Shown here one piece after another: positions 1 to 6,709 of a stretch of DNA of 7,404 nucleotides. Made by a program: the position numbers and the translations under genes. The DNA is taken from positions 1-7,404 of the forward strand of contig JAEXCG010000100.1 in assembly GCA_023402355.1 (NCBI GenBank), read 5' to 3'. Source of the stretch: Bacillota bacterium. GTDB lineage: Bacteria; Bacillota; Clostridia; Christensenellales; Aristaeellaceae. How positions within the stretch are numbered: position 1 is the first letter of the stretch; the number at the start of each line of letters is the position of its first letter. A model generated the notes under the pieces. The model made no database searches. It saw only the letters and a program-made list of their open reading frames with translations, and was not told the DNA's origin.

Positions 1-1317
1 GTAGAGCGCCTGCTGCTCCAGGCTGGTCGACTCCACGACCTCCGGGCTGAGCACGAGCACGTAGACGGCGAACCGGCCGGCATGCAGCGTGTCGATGCCG
101 AGAAAATCGATGTATTGCGCCGTGGCGGCGCTCTTTTGCACGTTGCCGTGCAGGAGGCTGATAAAAAAGCGGGCGGTCAGCGTGGGCTTGAAGCTTTCGA
201 GCATCTCGCTTAGCTGATTCTTGTCCTCGATGATGCCGCGCATGCTGCTTCTAATCTGGGAAAATTCCGTGTAGCGCTCGAGCGCCGCCGTCTCCAGCTC
301 GTCGTCCGGCGTGGCGGCGCAGTGCAGCAGCTCCTCGACGGGCTGATACAGCCTTCCGCTGAAGCGCCGGATGATCTGGGAGGAGAGCGCGATCAGCACG
401 ATCGAAATGGCCACGACCATGATGACGATGGAGAGCGAGCCGCGCATGAGGTCCAGAAACGGCGTGTACGTGACGAAGAGCCAGTCGTTGACCTGCGAGC
501 GCTGAAGGGTCGTCATGCTGGTCCAGCGGCCCAGGGAGGCCGTCTCGCTGAGGGCGGAGAGGTCCTGTGATTCAAGAATTTCCGAGACCTTTTGAAAATC
601 GGCGGACTGGGCGGGGTCCGCGCTGGCGCTTACGACGTTCCCGCCCGGCTCCATGAGCAGCATGATTCCGAACGAGCCGGGGCGCGTGCGCCCGAGCAGG
701 TCGGCGATGTAGCTCTCCCGGATGTTGTACACGACGTAGCCGCGGCTCTCCTTTCCATAAAAGGGCACCCGGCAGACCAGGGTGATGACGTCCGCCGTGA
801 CGCGCGTGAGCTTGTCCTTGAGGATCGTGTGCTTGCCGAGCCAGATCACGCTGCGCTCGCTCGCGTCGGCGCTATCCTGCCAGGTGCGGTCGTGGAACGT
901 CTGGTATGCGTAAAACCCGTAGGAGCTGACGACGCGGTCCCGCTCCGGACAGACGATGTAGATGGAATCGGTGTAGTCGTTGGCCATGCACATATCCGCG
1001 AGCAGGGATTGCAGGCGCGTCAGCTCTTCGTAATCGACCGGTATCTGGCCGTTCATGTACTTTAAGGCCGTCTGATTGATGCTCAGCTGGATCACGCTGC
1101 CGTTGACGTGCTCTAGCATTTGGTCGATCAGCGCCCTGGAATTGCCCAGCAGCTCGGTGTTGTAATCGATCGTCACCTGATGCAGCATGTCGAAAAAGAA
1201 AGCGCCCAGCGAAAGGCAGGCGAGGATGATGACGCAGGCGCAGATCGACGCGAAGCCGATCAGCATCCTGAAGTAATAGCTGTTGCTGCGCGACAGCAGG
1301 GCGTTCCATTTCTTCAC
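1..1317 (-). CDS. Membrane-anchored sensor regulator, probably AraC family (C-terminus outside window)
   Basis: The frame is open from a GTG at 1317 to position 1: 439 codons with no stop, so the gene continues past the left edge. The start is chosen because GAGGAGG lies 7 nt upstream. The visible protein has a short basic N-terminus (MKKWNALLSR), a TM helix at about residues 18-41, an extracellular region at about 45-285 resembling a Cache-like sensor, and a second TM at about 292-316. A cytoplasmic linker follows, with a TARFFISLLHGN motif at 381-392. That layout and motif are typical of two-TM AraC regulators that control LplB/YtcP transporter operons. The AraC helix-turn-helix would be in the missing C-terminus, so the family is inferred. 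A YesM-type histidine kinase has similar topology but would show HAMP and His-box sequences after TM2, and I see neither. It probably senses an extracellular sugar and controls the divergent operon. Confidence 0.82.
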   Translation of the reverse strand, partial: MKKWNALLSRSNSYYFRMLIGFASICACVIILACLSLGAFFFDMLHQVTIDYNTELLGNSRALIDQMLEHVNGSVIQLSINQTALKYMNGQIPVDYEELTRLQSLLADMCMANDYTDSIYIVCPERDRVVSSYGFYAYQTFHDRTWQDSADASERSVIWLGKHTILKDKLTRVTADVITLVCRVPFYGKESRGYVVYNIRESYIADLLGRTRPGSFGIMLLMEPGGNVVSASADPAQSADFQKVSEILESQDLSALSETASLGRWTSMTTLQRSQVNDWLFVTYTPFLDLMRGSLSIVIMVVAISIVLIALSSQIIRRFSGRLYQPVEELLHCAATPDDELETAALERYTEFSQIRSSMRGIIEDKNQLSEMLESFKPTLTARFFISLLHGNVQKSAATAQYIDFLGIDTLHAGRFAVYVLVLSPEVVESTSLEQQALY

Positions 1318-1324
1318 GGTGGCG

Positions 1325-1331
1325 CCTCCTC
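1325..1331 (-). promoter_or_regulatory. Ribosome binding site fixing the GTG start of the sensor regulator
   Basis: On the minus strand GAGGAGG lies 7 nt before the GTG at 1317. No ATG start with comparable spacing exists in this frame, and the next in-frame ATG is at codon 18, inside the first membrane helix. This supports GTG as the real start. Confidence 0.75.
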
Positions 1332-1361
1332 TATTTTTTTAGACATAAAATGCGTGCTATC

Positions 1362-1388
1362 CTTATAAAAGGTGTGCCTTACAGTGAA
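1362..1388 (-). promoter_or_regulatory. Weak candidate promoter for the sensor regulator
   Basis: Reading the minus strand, TTCACT (1388-1383) is followed after 15 nt by TATAAG (1367-1362), about 45 nt upstream of the GTG start. The spacer is short and the -35 is poor. The AT-rich -10 and its position are the main support. Another minus-strand candidate (TTGCGT, 15 nt, TATAAA) lies further out, at about 1465-1491. Confidence 0.25.
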
Positions 1389-1400
1389 GCAGGAAGGCGG

Positions 1401-1419
1401 CGCGATGTCAACCATCGCG
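1401..1419. repeat. Perfect 7-bp inverted repeat between the divergent genes
   Basis: CGCGATG at 1401-1407 is mirrored exactly by CATCGCG at 1413-1419 around a 5-nt spacer. It sits between the candidate promoters of the two divergent transcription units, so an operator for a dimeric regulator is a natural reading. It could also be a small hairpin of no function. It has no U-tract on either side and is not an intrinsic terminator. Confidence 0.5.
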
Positions 1420-1449
1420 GAGAGCCTCGCCCCGCAGAAATATGCCGTT

Positions 1450-1478
1450 TTGAAAGCGCCTTTTCTTTATAGTGTAAT
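1450..1478 (+). promoter_or_regulatory. Candidate sigma-A promoter for the transporter operon
   Basis: TTGAAA (1450-1455) and TGTAAT (1473-1478) are separated by 17 nt in the only AT-rich part of the intergenic region. Transcription would begin near 1485, giving a leader of about 200 nt before the permease start at 1682. The spacer begins with a GCGCC segment that makes a half-match to a CcpA site (TGAAAGCG), but the other half is poor. An alternative activator-dependent promoter is an extended -10 (TGC-TGTAAA, 1571-1579) with no good -35. Confidence 0.4.
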
Positions 1479-1499
1479 TTCTTATAACGCAAAGTTCGA

Positions 1500-1541
1500 T
1501 ATACAATTTTGAAAAAGGAGTATACAAATAGCGAAAACTGC
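1500..1541 (+). repeat. Two-copy direct repeat with 21-bp period, possible AraC-type operator
   Basis: TATACAA occurs at 1500-1506 and again at 1521-1527, exactly 21 bases apart. The two 21-base units also share a downstream AAAA, with 12 of 21 positions identical. AraC-family proteins often bind two half-sites in direct orientation about two helical turns apart, as at araI. The adjacent regulator is probably of that family, so this is a plausible binding site, though only two copies are visible. Confidence 0.35.
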
Positions 1542-1550
1542 CGAAACGTG

Positions 1551-1564
1551 CTAATCACAATTAG
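1551..1564. repeat. Small palindrome CTAAT-N4-ATTAG
   Basis: CTAAT at 1551-1555 and ATTAG at 1560-1564 are perfect inverted arms around CACA. It lies in the leader downstream of the direct repeat, where the -35 of the alternative extended -10 promoter would be. It may be an operator half-pair or chance in AT-rich DNA. Confidence 0.25.
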
Positions 1565-1664
1565 AAAAAATGCTGTAAAACGCCGATGTGAACATTGAGA
1601 AATGGACGGCCTTTCGATTATGCTGAATGCACCAAGGCGCCGGAGTCAGGGCGCGAAACCAAAT

Positions 1665-1670
1665 GGGAGG
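1665..1670 (+). promoter_or_regulatory. Ribosome binding site deciding the first permease start
   Basis: GGGAGG ends 11 nt before the ATG at 1682. The spacing is a little long, but no better signal precedes the upstream TTG at 1595 or the next ATG at 1697. The 1682 start gives a protein of normal family length. Confidence 0.55.
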
Positions 1671-1681
1671 CGACGAAAAGA

Positions 1682-2629
1682 ATGGTACGTGCGGCGATGA
1701 GAACGGACAGGGACCTGCGCAGAAAGCCCTCCCTGTGGGCTGCGCTCCTCCGGTACAAATACCTCTATCTGATGTTGGTGCCGGGGCTTGCCTACGTGAT
1801 CCTGTTCAAGTACCTGCCCATCGCGGGCAACGTGATCGCGTTTAAGGACTACAAGATCTTTAAGGGCATCTGGGGCAGCCCCTGGTGCGGTCTGGATAAC
1901 TTTGTCCGCCTGTTCCAGTCCGACAACTTCTATCAGATCATGGGCAACACGCTGATCATCAGCGTCTACAAGATTTTGATCGGCTTCCCCATCCCCATCC
2001 TGCTCGCGCTGCTCATCAACGAGGTGAACAACGCGGCCTTTAAGAAGACCGTGCAGACGGTGGCCTACCTGCCGCACTTCATCTCCTGGGTCGTCATCGC
2101 CTCGCTCGCCTCGACGCTGCTTTCGCCTAACGACGGCGCGATCAACATGGTGCGCGAGCGGATGGGGCTGAGCTCCCTCTTCTTCATGGGCGACAGCCGG
2201 TACTTTCGCGGCGTGCTCGTCGTATCCGACATCTGGAAGGAGATGGGCTGGTCGGCGATCATCTACCTGGCCGCGCTGGCGGGCATCCCGCTGGACATGT
2301 ACGAGGCGGCGACGATCGACGGCGCGTCCAAGATGCAAAAGCTCGCCTACATCACGCTGCCCAGCATCGTGCCCACGATCATCATCATGCTGCTGCTGCG
2401 CGTGGGCGGCATCCTCAACGCGGGCTTTGAGCAGGTGTTCACGATGTACAATCCCTCCGTCTACGACGTGGCGGACATCATCGATACCTACGTCTACCGC
2501 GTGGGCATCGTGCAGACGAAGTACGGCTTTTCCGCGGCGGTGGGCCTTTTCAAGTCGGTGATCGCCTGCGTCATGGTCGTTTCGTGCAACTGGCTTTCCG
2601 GCAAGGCCGAACAGGAAACGCTGTTTTAA
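1682..2629 (+). CDS. ABC transporter permease, LplB family
   Basis: This is one of two integral-membrane subunits of a carbohydrate importer in the plasma membrane. The 315-residue protein (counted from ATG 1682) has a basic N-terminus and then a first membrane helix around 28-44 (LMLVPGLAYVILFKYLP). Further helices lie at about 90-112, 128-146, 177-200, 226-246 and 285-303. The ATPase-contacting EAA loop is clear at 208-228, with EAATIDGAS and a following LP. The segment with NVIAFKDYKIFKGI and GLDNF is typical of the LplB branch, whose members import oligosaccharides or substituted sugars. The frame could extend upstream to a TTG at 1595, but that start lacks a ribosome site and the extra 29 residues look unlike a permease. 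The stop overlaps the next gene's ribosome site, which indicates tight co-expression. The substrate cannot be read from the sequence. Confidence 0.9.
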   Translation: MVRAAMRTDRDLRRKPSLWAALLRYKYLYLMLVPGLAYVILFKYLPIAGNVIAFKDYKIFKGIWGSPWCGLDNFVRLFQSDNFYQIMGNTLIISVYKILIGFPIPILLALLINEVNNAAFKKTVQTVAYLPHFISWVVIASLASTLLSPNDGAINMVRERMGLSSLFFMGDSRYFRGVLVVSDIWKEMGWSAIIYLAALAGIPLDMYEAATIDGASKMQKLAYITLPSIVPTIIIMLLLRVGGILNAGFEQVFTMYNPSVYDVADIIDTYVYRVGIVQTKYGFSAAVGLFKSVIACVMVVSCNWLSGKAEQETLF

Positions 2630-2642
2630 GGAGGGATCGTAC

Positions 2643-3560
2643 ATGACAAGCGCACTAAACAAGGCGGGGCGGCGCCGCATCAAGGCCCGCACGGGCGACC
2701 GCATCTTTTCCTGCGTGAATTACGTCATCCTCACGCTGGTCGCGTTCGTGACGCTGTTTCCGTTTCTGGACGTGGTCTTCACCTCCATCACCCCGACGGA
2801 GGAAATCGTGCTGAACGCAAAGGCGATCATCGCCGTGCCGCAGCACCCGACGCTCTCGCACTATCGGTACATCCTGAGCGGAAACCGCCAGATGATCGAC
2901 GCCATGGGCGTCACGGTGTTCCGCACGGTCGTGGGCACGCTGCTCAGCCTGGCGATCACGGCGCTCACCGCCTATCCGCTCTCCAAGCGGTATCTGCCGG
3001 GCGTGGGCGGCATCATGAAGGTCTTCTTCTTCACGATGATCTTCTACGGCGGCATGATCCCCACGTTTCTGGTCGTCAAGTCCTACAACATGGTCGACAC
3101 GATCTGGGCGCTCATCGTCCCCGAAATGCTCAGCGTGTACAACATGATCATCATGCGCACCTTTTTCCGCTCGATCCCGGAGGAACTGGAGGAGGCCGCG
3201 CGCATCGACGGCTGCTCGGAGATGAAGATCCTGCTCAAGATCGTGCTGCCGCTCTCCATGCCGGTGCTGGCCTCCATCGGGCTGTTTTACGCGGTGTGGC
3301 ACTGGAACGCGTTCTTCGACGCGGTGCTCTACATCACCGACCGCAAGCTGTGGCCCCTGCAGACGCTGCTGCGGGAAATCCTGCTTTCCACCAGCATCAG
3401 CGAGCTGCAGCAGGGCAACCTGCTGGCCGACAGCATGCCGCCCTCCACCGCGGTCATCGCGGCCTCCATCATGATTTCCACCCTTCCGATCGTCTGCGTC
3501 TACCCGTTTTTGCAGAAGCACTTTGTCAAGGGCGTCATGGTCGGCTCCGTCAAGGGCTGA
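2643..3560 (+). CDS. ABC transporter permease, YtcP/LplC family
   Basis: This is the second permease subunit, expected to pair with the preceding LplB-type protein. The 305 residues show a cytoplasmic basic N-terminus and a first helix at about 23-46 ending near FPFLDVV. Later helices are at about 92-112, 126-145, 153-172, 203-220 and 268-290. The EAA loop is at 184-204 (EAARIDGCSE followed by VLPLSMP). The C-terminal FVKGVMVGSVKG is characteristic of the family. ATG 2643 has AAGGAGGG 7 nt upstream, starting within the stop region of the previous gene. No ATPase gene lies in the window. Operons of this class commonly rely on a shared MsmX-like ATPase encoded elsewhere, and I infer the same here. 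Confidence 0.92.
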   Translation: MTSALNKAGRRRIKARTGDRIFSCVNYVILTLVAFVTLFPFLDVVFTSITPTEEIVLNAKAIIAVPQHPTLSHYRYILSGNRQMIDAMGVTVFRTVVGTLLSLAITALTAYPLSKRYLPGVGGIMKVFFFTMIFYGGMIPTFLVVKSYNMVDTIWALIVPEMLSVYNMIIMRTFFRSIPEELEEAARIDGCSEMKILLKIVLPLSMPVLASIGLFYAVWHWNAFFDAVLYITDRKLWPLQTLLREILLSTSISELQQGNLLADSMPPSTAVIAASIMISTLPIVCVYPFLQKHFVKGVMVGSVKG

Positions 3561-3644
3561 CGACTTCAAACGAAGACGAGGAGGTGAAGCGTCCCTTTTC
3601 CCGGAAACCCCGCGTACTCACCATAAAAGAGGAGGATTTGATTT

Positions 3645-5096
3645 ATGAAGAAGCTGCTGTCCCTGCTGCTGGCATTTTGCCTGTCCCTAAGCCTCGTCTC
3701 CGCGCTCGCGGAGGACAACTCGGTGACGTTTGTGTTCACCAAGGGCGGATTTGAGGGCATCCCGGAGAACGACGCGATCAAGCAGAAGATCGAGGAGACC
3801 TGCGACGTGACGCTCAACCACATCGCCCCGCCCGCGGCCAACTACGATGAAAAGGTGAATATCATCCTCTCGTCCAACGACCTGCCGGACATGATCAAGC
3901 TGTCGCAGACGCACTTCAACGACATGTTCGACTACGCCGATCAGGGCGCGCTGATGGACCTGACCGACCTTGTGGCGGAAAAGTGCCCGAACATCCTCAA
4001 AAACGTGCCCGAAGCGGCGCTTGAGCGCTGCAAGGTGGATGGCCGCCTCTACGGCATCCCGATCTGGTGCAGCCCGCAGCGCATGAACTTCGTGGTGCGC
4101 CAGGACTGGCTGGACAAGCTGGGGCTCGTCGCCCCCACGACGCTTAACGAGCTGCACGACGTGATGAAGGCGTTCGTGGAGCAGGACCCGGACGGCAACG
4201 GCGCGAACGATACCTATGGGTACACGGGCTGCGGCGTGGAGAGCCTGGAGCCGTTCTTCGGCGCTTATGGCTTCACCGGGGTCGCCTTTTCCTACTGGTA
4301 CGAGGACGAGAACGGCGCGCTGAAGCCGTCGGCGCTGCATCCCAACGCGCCCAAGGCGCTCGCGCTGATTCGGGATTGGTACGACGAGGGCCTGATCGAC
4401 CCCGAATTCGTCATCCTCAAGAACGACTCCGAGCTCAACGACAAGGCGATGAAGAACCAGTGGGGCTTCGTATACCGCTGGTGGACGTACGAGCCCAAGA
4501 TCGAGATGGAGATGCAGAAGGTCGACCCGAACGTAAAGTTCACCCGCATCGCGCCGCCCGTCGGCCCGGACGGGCAGTCCGGCCTGCGCGGCGTCAACCT
4601 GACGAACGGCGTCGTCGTCATGCTGAAGAACGCCAAGAACGTCGATGCCTGCCTGCGCCTGCTCGACTGGTACCACACCGAGGAGGGCATGATGACCACC
4701 TATACCGGCGTGGAGGGCACGCATTGGGAGAAGACGGCGGACGGCACCTACGTCACCCTGCCGCAGTACGAGGCCGATCAGAAGTGGATTCAGTGGTATT
4801 CCGCGTTTGAGAGCGAGTGGCCGCTGCTGATGGTGGAAACGCCCCTGGTGCAGTCTCGCCGCGACGCGCTGCAGTGGCCGGCGATCACGAACGCCGCCGA
4901 CGGCATGCTGACGGACGCGGAGCTGCGCTACAAGACCGACCTGCAGGACTTTGTGAACACCTCCTATTGCAACTTTATCACCGGCAAAGCCGACCTGAAG
5001 GACTGGGATAAGTTCGTGGAGGACTTCTACGCCAAGGGCGGCGCCGCGTGGGAGCAGGAGCTCAACGAGCTGAAGGCGCAAAAGGACGCGCAGTGA
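3645..5096 (+). CDS. Extracellular solute-binding protein (LipO/YtcQ-like, family 1)
   Basis: The protein captures the substrate outside the membrane and hands it to the two permeases just upstream. It has 483 residues and ATG 3645, with GAGGAGG 9 nt upstream. Residues 1-22 form a signal peptide (two lysines, a leucine-rich core, then A20-L21-A22 before E23), which fits signal peptidase I. The only early cysteine, C12, is preceded by LAF and does not make a lipobox. The mature part carries family hallmarks: VNIILSSNDLPDMI (71-84), DGRLYGIP (132-139), and VRQDWLDKLGL (151-161) followed by a Ca-type loop DPDGNGAND (181-189). Partner SBPs of LplB/YtcP permeases have the same pattern. The gap after the permease gene is 84 nt and holds an extra GAGGAGG (about 3578-3584) with no credible gene behind it. 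The ligand is unknown. Confidence 0.92.
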   Translation: MKKLLSLLLAFCLSLSLVSALAEDNSVTFVFTKGGFEGIPENDAIKQKIEETCDVTLNHIAPPAANYDEKVNIILSSNDLPDMIKLSQTHFNDMFDYADQGALMDLTDLVAEKCPNILKNVPEAALERCKVDGRLYGIPIWCSPQRMNFVVRQDWLDKLGLVAPTTLNELHDVMKAFVEQDPDGNGANDTYGYTGCGVESLEPFFGAYGFTGVAFSYWYEDENGALKPSALHPNAPKALALIRDWYDEGLIDPEFVILKNDSELNDKAMKNQWGFVYRWWTYEPKIEMEMQKVDPNVKFTRIAPPVGPDGQSGLRGVNLTNGVVVMLKNAKNVDACLRLLDWYHTEEGMMTTYTGVEGTHWEKTADGTYVTLPQYEADQKWIQWYSAFESEWPLLMVETPLVQSRRDALQWPAITNAADGMLTDAELRYKTDLQDFVNTSYCNFITGKADLKDWDKFVEDFYAKGGAAWEQELNELKAQKDAQ

Positions 5097-5131
5097 CTTC
5101 ATGTGGAAACAGGGAAGGAGAATGAGCTGGC

Positions 5132-6193
5132 ATGGCTATCACGCTAAAGGATAAGTTCCGCGGCTGCATCATGGGCGCGCACATCGGCTCCGCGATGGGC
5201 GCGCAGGTGGAGGGCTGGACCTGGCAGAAGATCGAGGAGAAGTGCGGCTTCGTGGAGGACTTCACGTCGTATGAGCACTATAACAACGGATGGGTCCGCG
5301 AGCCGGGCACCACGGAGGACGGCATCGAGCGCCAGAAGCTGATGATCACCGCGATCATGGAAAAGGGCGATCGCGTGACGGCGGAGGACGTGCGCGCCGC
5401 CTGGATCCAGCACGCGAACCCGAACGCGGGCGGGCTGGTCTCGGAGCCCTTTGAGGGCGTCCTGCTGGCGATGGCCAAGACGGGCATTCCGGCGCGGGAC
5501 CTGGGGAAGTACTGCGACTACGCCGGCCTCAACAGCTTTTCCCGCGCCTGCCACGCCATCGGGCTGATCAACGCGGGCAACGTGGAGACGGCCAGGCAGG
5601 ACATTCTGGAGGTGGGGCAGCTCTATCAGACCTCCAACAGCCGCGGCCTGCAGTGGGCCTGCGTCACGGGCGTGTCCATCGCGGCGGCGACAAGGCCGGG
5701 CGCGACGGTGGACAGCGTGCTGGGCGCGGTGTACGACAACTGCGACCCGGATACGGTGATCCGCGAACTGGACGCGCAGCTCAAGGCTACGGCGGGCATG
5801 AAGGACATCCGCGAGATGCGGACGTACTTCGACGGCGTGTACAACGGTTTTGGCATGCCCTATCCCTTCAGCTACGCCAACGAGGTCGTCACCAAGGGCC
5901 TGTGCATCTTCCAGATGGTGAAGGGCAGCACGAAGGAGGCGATCCTCGCGGGCGTCAACATGGGCCGGGATACGGACTGCGTGGCGGCCGTGGCCGCGGG
6001 CATCACGGGCGCGCTCGGCGGCACGGCGTCCATCCCGCAGGGCTGGATCGACCAGCTCGAAAAGGCGACGCGCCTCAACCCGCACACCAACAGCAAGCGC
6101 ACCATGGTGGAGCACGCGGACGGGCTGTACGCAGCGTTTAAGAACCGCCTGCGCAAGGAGCGCGAATACGCAGAGCTCATGGACGTCGAATAA
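5132..6193 (+). CDS. ADP-ribosylglycohydrolase family protein
   Basis: Members of this all-alpha, dinuclear-metal family (DraG/ARH) hydrolyse N- or O-glycosidic bonds to ADP-ribose, and some relatives act on other ribosides. The 353-residue protein starts with the typical KFRGCIMGAHIGSAMG (7-22). The first metal motif is TTED (60-63), where DraG has T-D-D. The second is GRDTDC (278-283), where DraG has D-T-D-T. It is followed by a GITGALGG (290-297) typical of the fold. No signal peptide is seen, so it acts in the cytoplasm. GGAAGGAG lies 11 nt before ATG 5132. An ATG at 5122 is too close to that site and opens only a 10-codon frame in another phase. The gene follows the binding protein by 35 nt and is followed by a hairpin. 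Position in a sugar-import operon suggests a catabolic role on an imported riboside rather than protein de-ADP-ribosylation. That is inference. Confidence 0.87.
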   Translation: MAITLKDKFRGCIMGAHIGSAMGAQVEGWTWQKIEEKCGFVEDFTSYEHYNNGWVREPGTTEDGIERQKLMITAIMEKGDRVTAEDVRAAWIQHANPNAGGLVSEPFEGVLLAMAKTGIPARDLGKYCDYAGLNSFSRACHAIGLINAGNVETARQDILEVGQLYQTSNSRGLQWACVTGVSIAAATRPGATVDSVLGAVYDNCDPDTVIRELDAQLKATAGMKDIREMRTYFDGVYNGFGMPYPFSYANEVVTKGLCIFQMVKGSTKEAILAGVNMGRDTDCVAAVAAGITGALGGTASIPQGWIDQLEKATRLNPHTNSKRTMVEHADGLYAAFKNRLRKEREYAELMDVE

Positions 6194-6200
6194 ACAGCTT

Positions 6201-6232
6201 AAAGGCGCGGGCATTCAACTGCCTGCGCCTTT
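6201..6232 (+). terminator. Strong hairpin, partial terminator or mRNA processing element
   Basis: Arms 6201-6212 and 6221-6232 pair over 12 positions with one G-U, around an 8-nt loop, 8 nt after the stop of the glycohydrolase gene. The U-run after the stem is poor (the downstream arm itself ends TTT, then GGTTG), so full termination is doubtful. It may reduce read-through into the last two genes or protect the upstream message. Confidence 0.5.
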
Positions 6233-6264
6233 GGTTGACGGATTGTTTTGAAGGGGGGAAGGGA

Positions 6265-6693
6265 ATGAATACCTATTATGCAAAGCCGGACGGACGGTTT
6301 CTGCTCATAAACCTGCACAAGGGGGAGGATGTGCTCGACTGCATACAGCGGGAAACGCAGAGGCTGGGCCTTCGGTACGGCGTCGTGGTCAGCGGAATCG
6401 GAGCGCTGCGCAAAGCGGTCTACCATCGAATCACGACGCTTAAGGACGAGCCCACAAACGAGTTCGTCACCGTCGAGGCGCCGATTGAGATGAGCGCCCT
6501 GCAAGGGCTGATTATAGATGGAGAGGCGCATCTACATATCACGTGCTGCTCAGGGGACGGCGCGTTCGCCGGTCATCTGGAGCGGGGCTGCGAGGTGCAG
6601 TATTTGGCTGAAATCTGCATTGAGGAAATCAGGGCGGAGGATTTAACGCGAAGGCCCGGACCCTTTGGCGTTCGGTTTATCGATCAAAAATAG
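6265..6693 (+). CDS. PPC/DUF296 domain protein
   Basis: The 142-residue protein matches the PPC domain (plants and prokaryotes conserved, PF03479) along nearly its whole length. Landmarks are GEDVLDCIQRE (20-30), GVVVSGIGALRKA (39-51), EAPIEMSALQGLI (71-83), HLHI (89-92) and GHLERGCEV (103-111). H89, H91 and H104 correspond to the histidine cluster proposed to bind metal in prokaryotic members. The biochemical role of bacterial stand-alone PPC proteins is poorly defined. The AT-hook that gives DNA binding to plant members is absent, so I would not call this a DNA-binding protein. ATG 6265 is chosen because a G-rich site (GGGGGGAAGGG) lies just upstream, whereas the TTG at 6235 has none. The gene uses ATA three times, plus CGA, TTA, CTA and several GGA codons, which its neighbours rarely use, hinting at a different history or weaker expression selection. 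Confidence 0.8.
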   Translation: MNTYYAKPDGRFLLINLHKGEDVLDCIQRETQRLGLRYGVVVSGIGALRKAVYHRITTLKDEPTNEFVTVEAPIEMSALQGLIIDGEAHLHITCCSGDGAFAGHLERGCEVQYLAEICIEEIRAEDLTRRPGPFGVRFIDQK

Positions 6694-6709
6694 GTGGAGG
6701 GATTGAAGG

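Larger units (their letters stand above)
1318..1681. other. Divergent intergenic control region
   Basis: About 360 bases separate the minus-strand regulator from the preferred start of the first permease, and I see no gene here. The part at 1381-1440 is GC-rich with a perfect hairpin. The part at about 1441-1600 is clearly AT-rich, unlike the surrounding genes, and holds the promoter-like and repeat elements listed separately. The stretch 1595-1681 is open in the permease frame from a TTG. It lacks a ribosome binding site at its start and does not look like permease sequence, so I treat it as leader. Confidence 0.6.

Noticed and set aside
872..1309. Minus-strand 145-codon frame overlapping the sensor gene in another phase
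   Set aside because: The overlapping frame from GTG 1317 gives a coherent membrane protein over 439 codons; this frame gives Arg/His-rich sequence.
1450..1466. CcpA catabolite-repression site in the promoter spacer
   Set aside because: The left half TGAAAGCG fits but the right half does not complete the palindrome, so support is too weak for a feature.
1595..1681. TTG at 1595 as the start of the first permease
   Set aside because: There is no ribosome binding site before it, and the added 29 residues are polar and unlike permease N-termini. ATG 1682 has GGGAGG upstream and gives a normal length.
1646..2704. Long minus-strand open frame of 352 codons opposite the first permease
   Set aside because: Its protein is rich in H, D, R and Q with no domain pattern, as expected for the antisense of a high-GC gene. 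The plus strand encodes a clear permease.
3687..5102. Minus-strand open frame of 471 codons opposite the binding protein
   Set aside because: It is low-complexity arginine, histidine and valine-rich sequence with no recognisable motif, and the plus strand has a complete SBP with ribosome site and signal peptide.
5144..6214. Minus-strand open frame of 356 codons opposite the glycohydrolase
   Set aside because: It is an antisense shadow caused by high third-position GC, with no ribosome site or family features.
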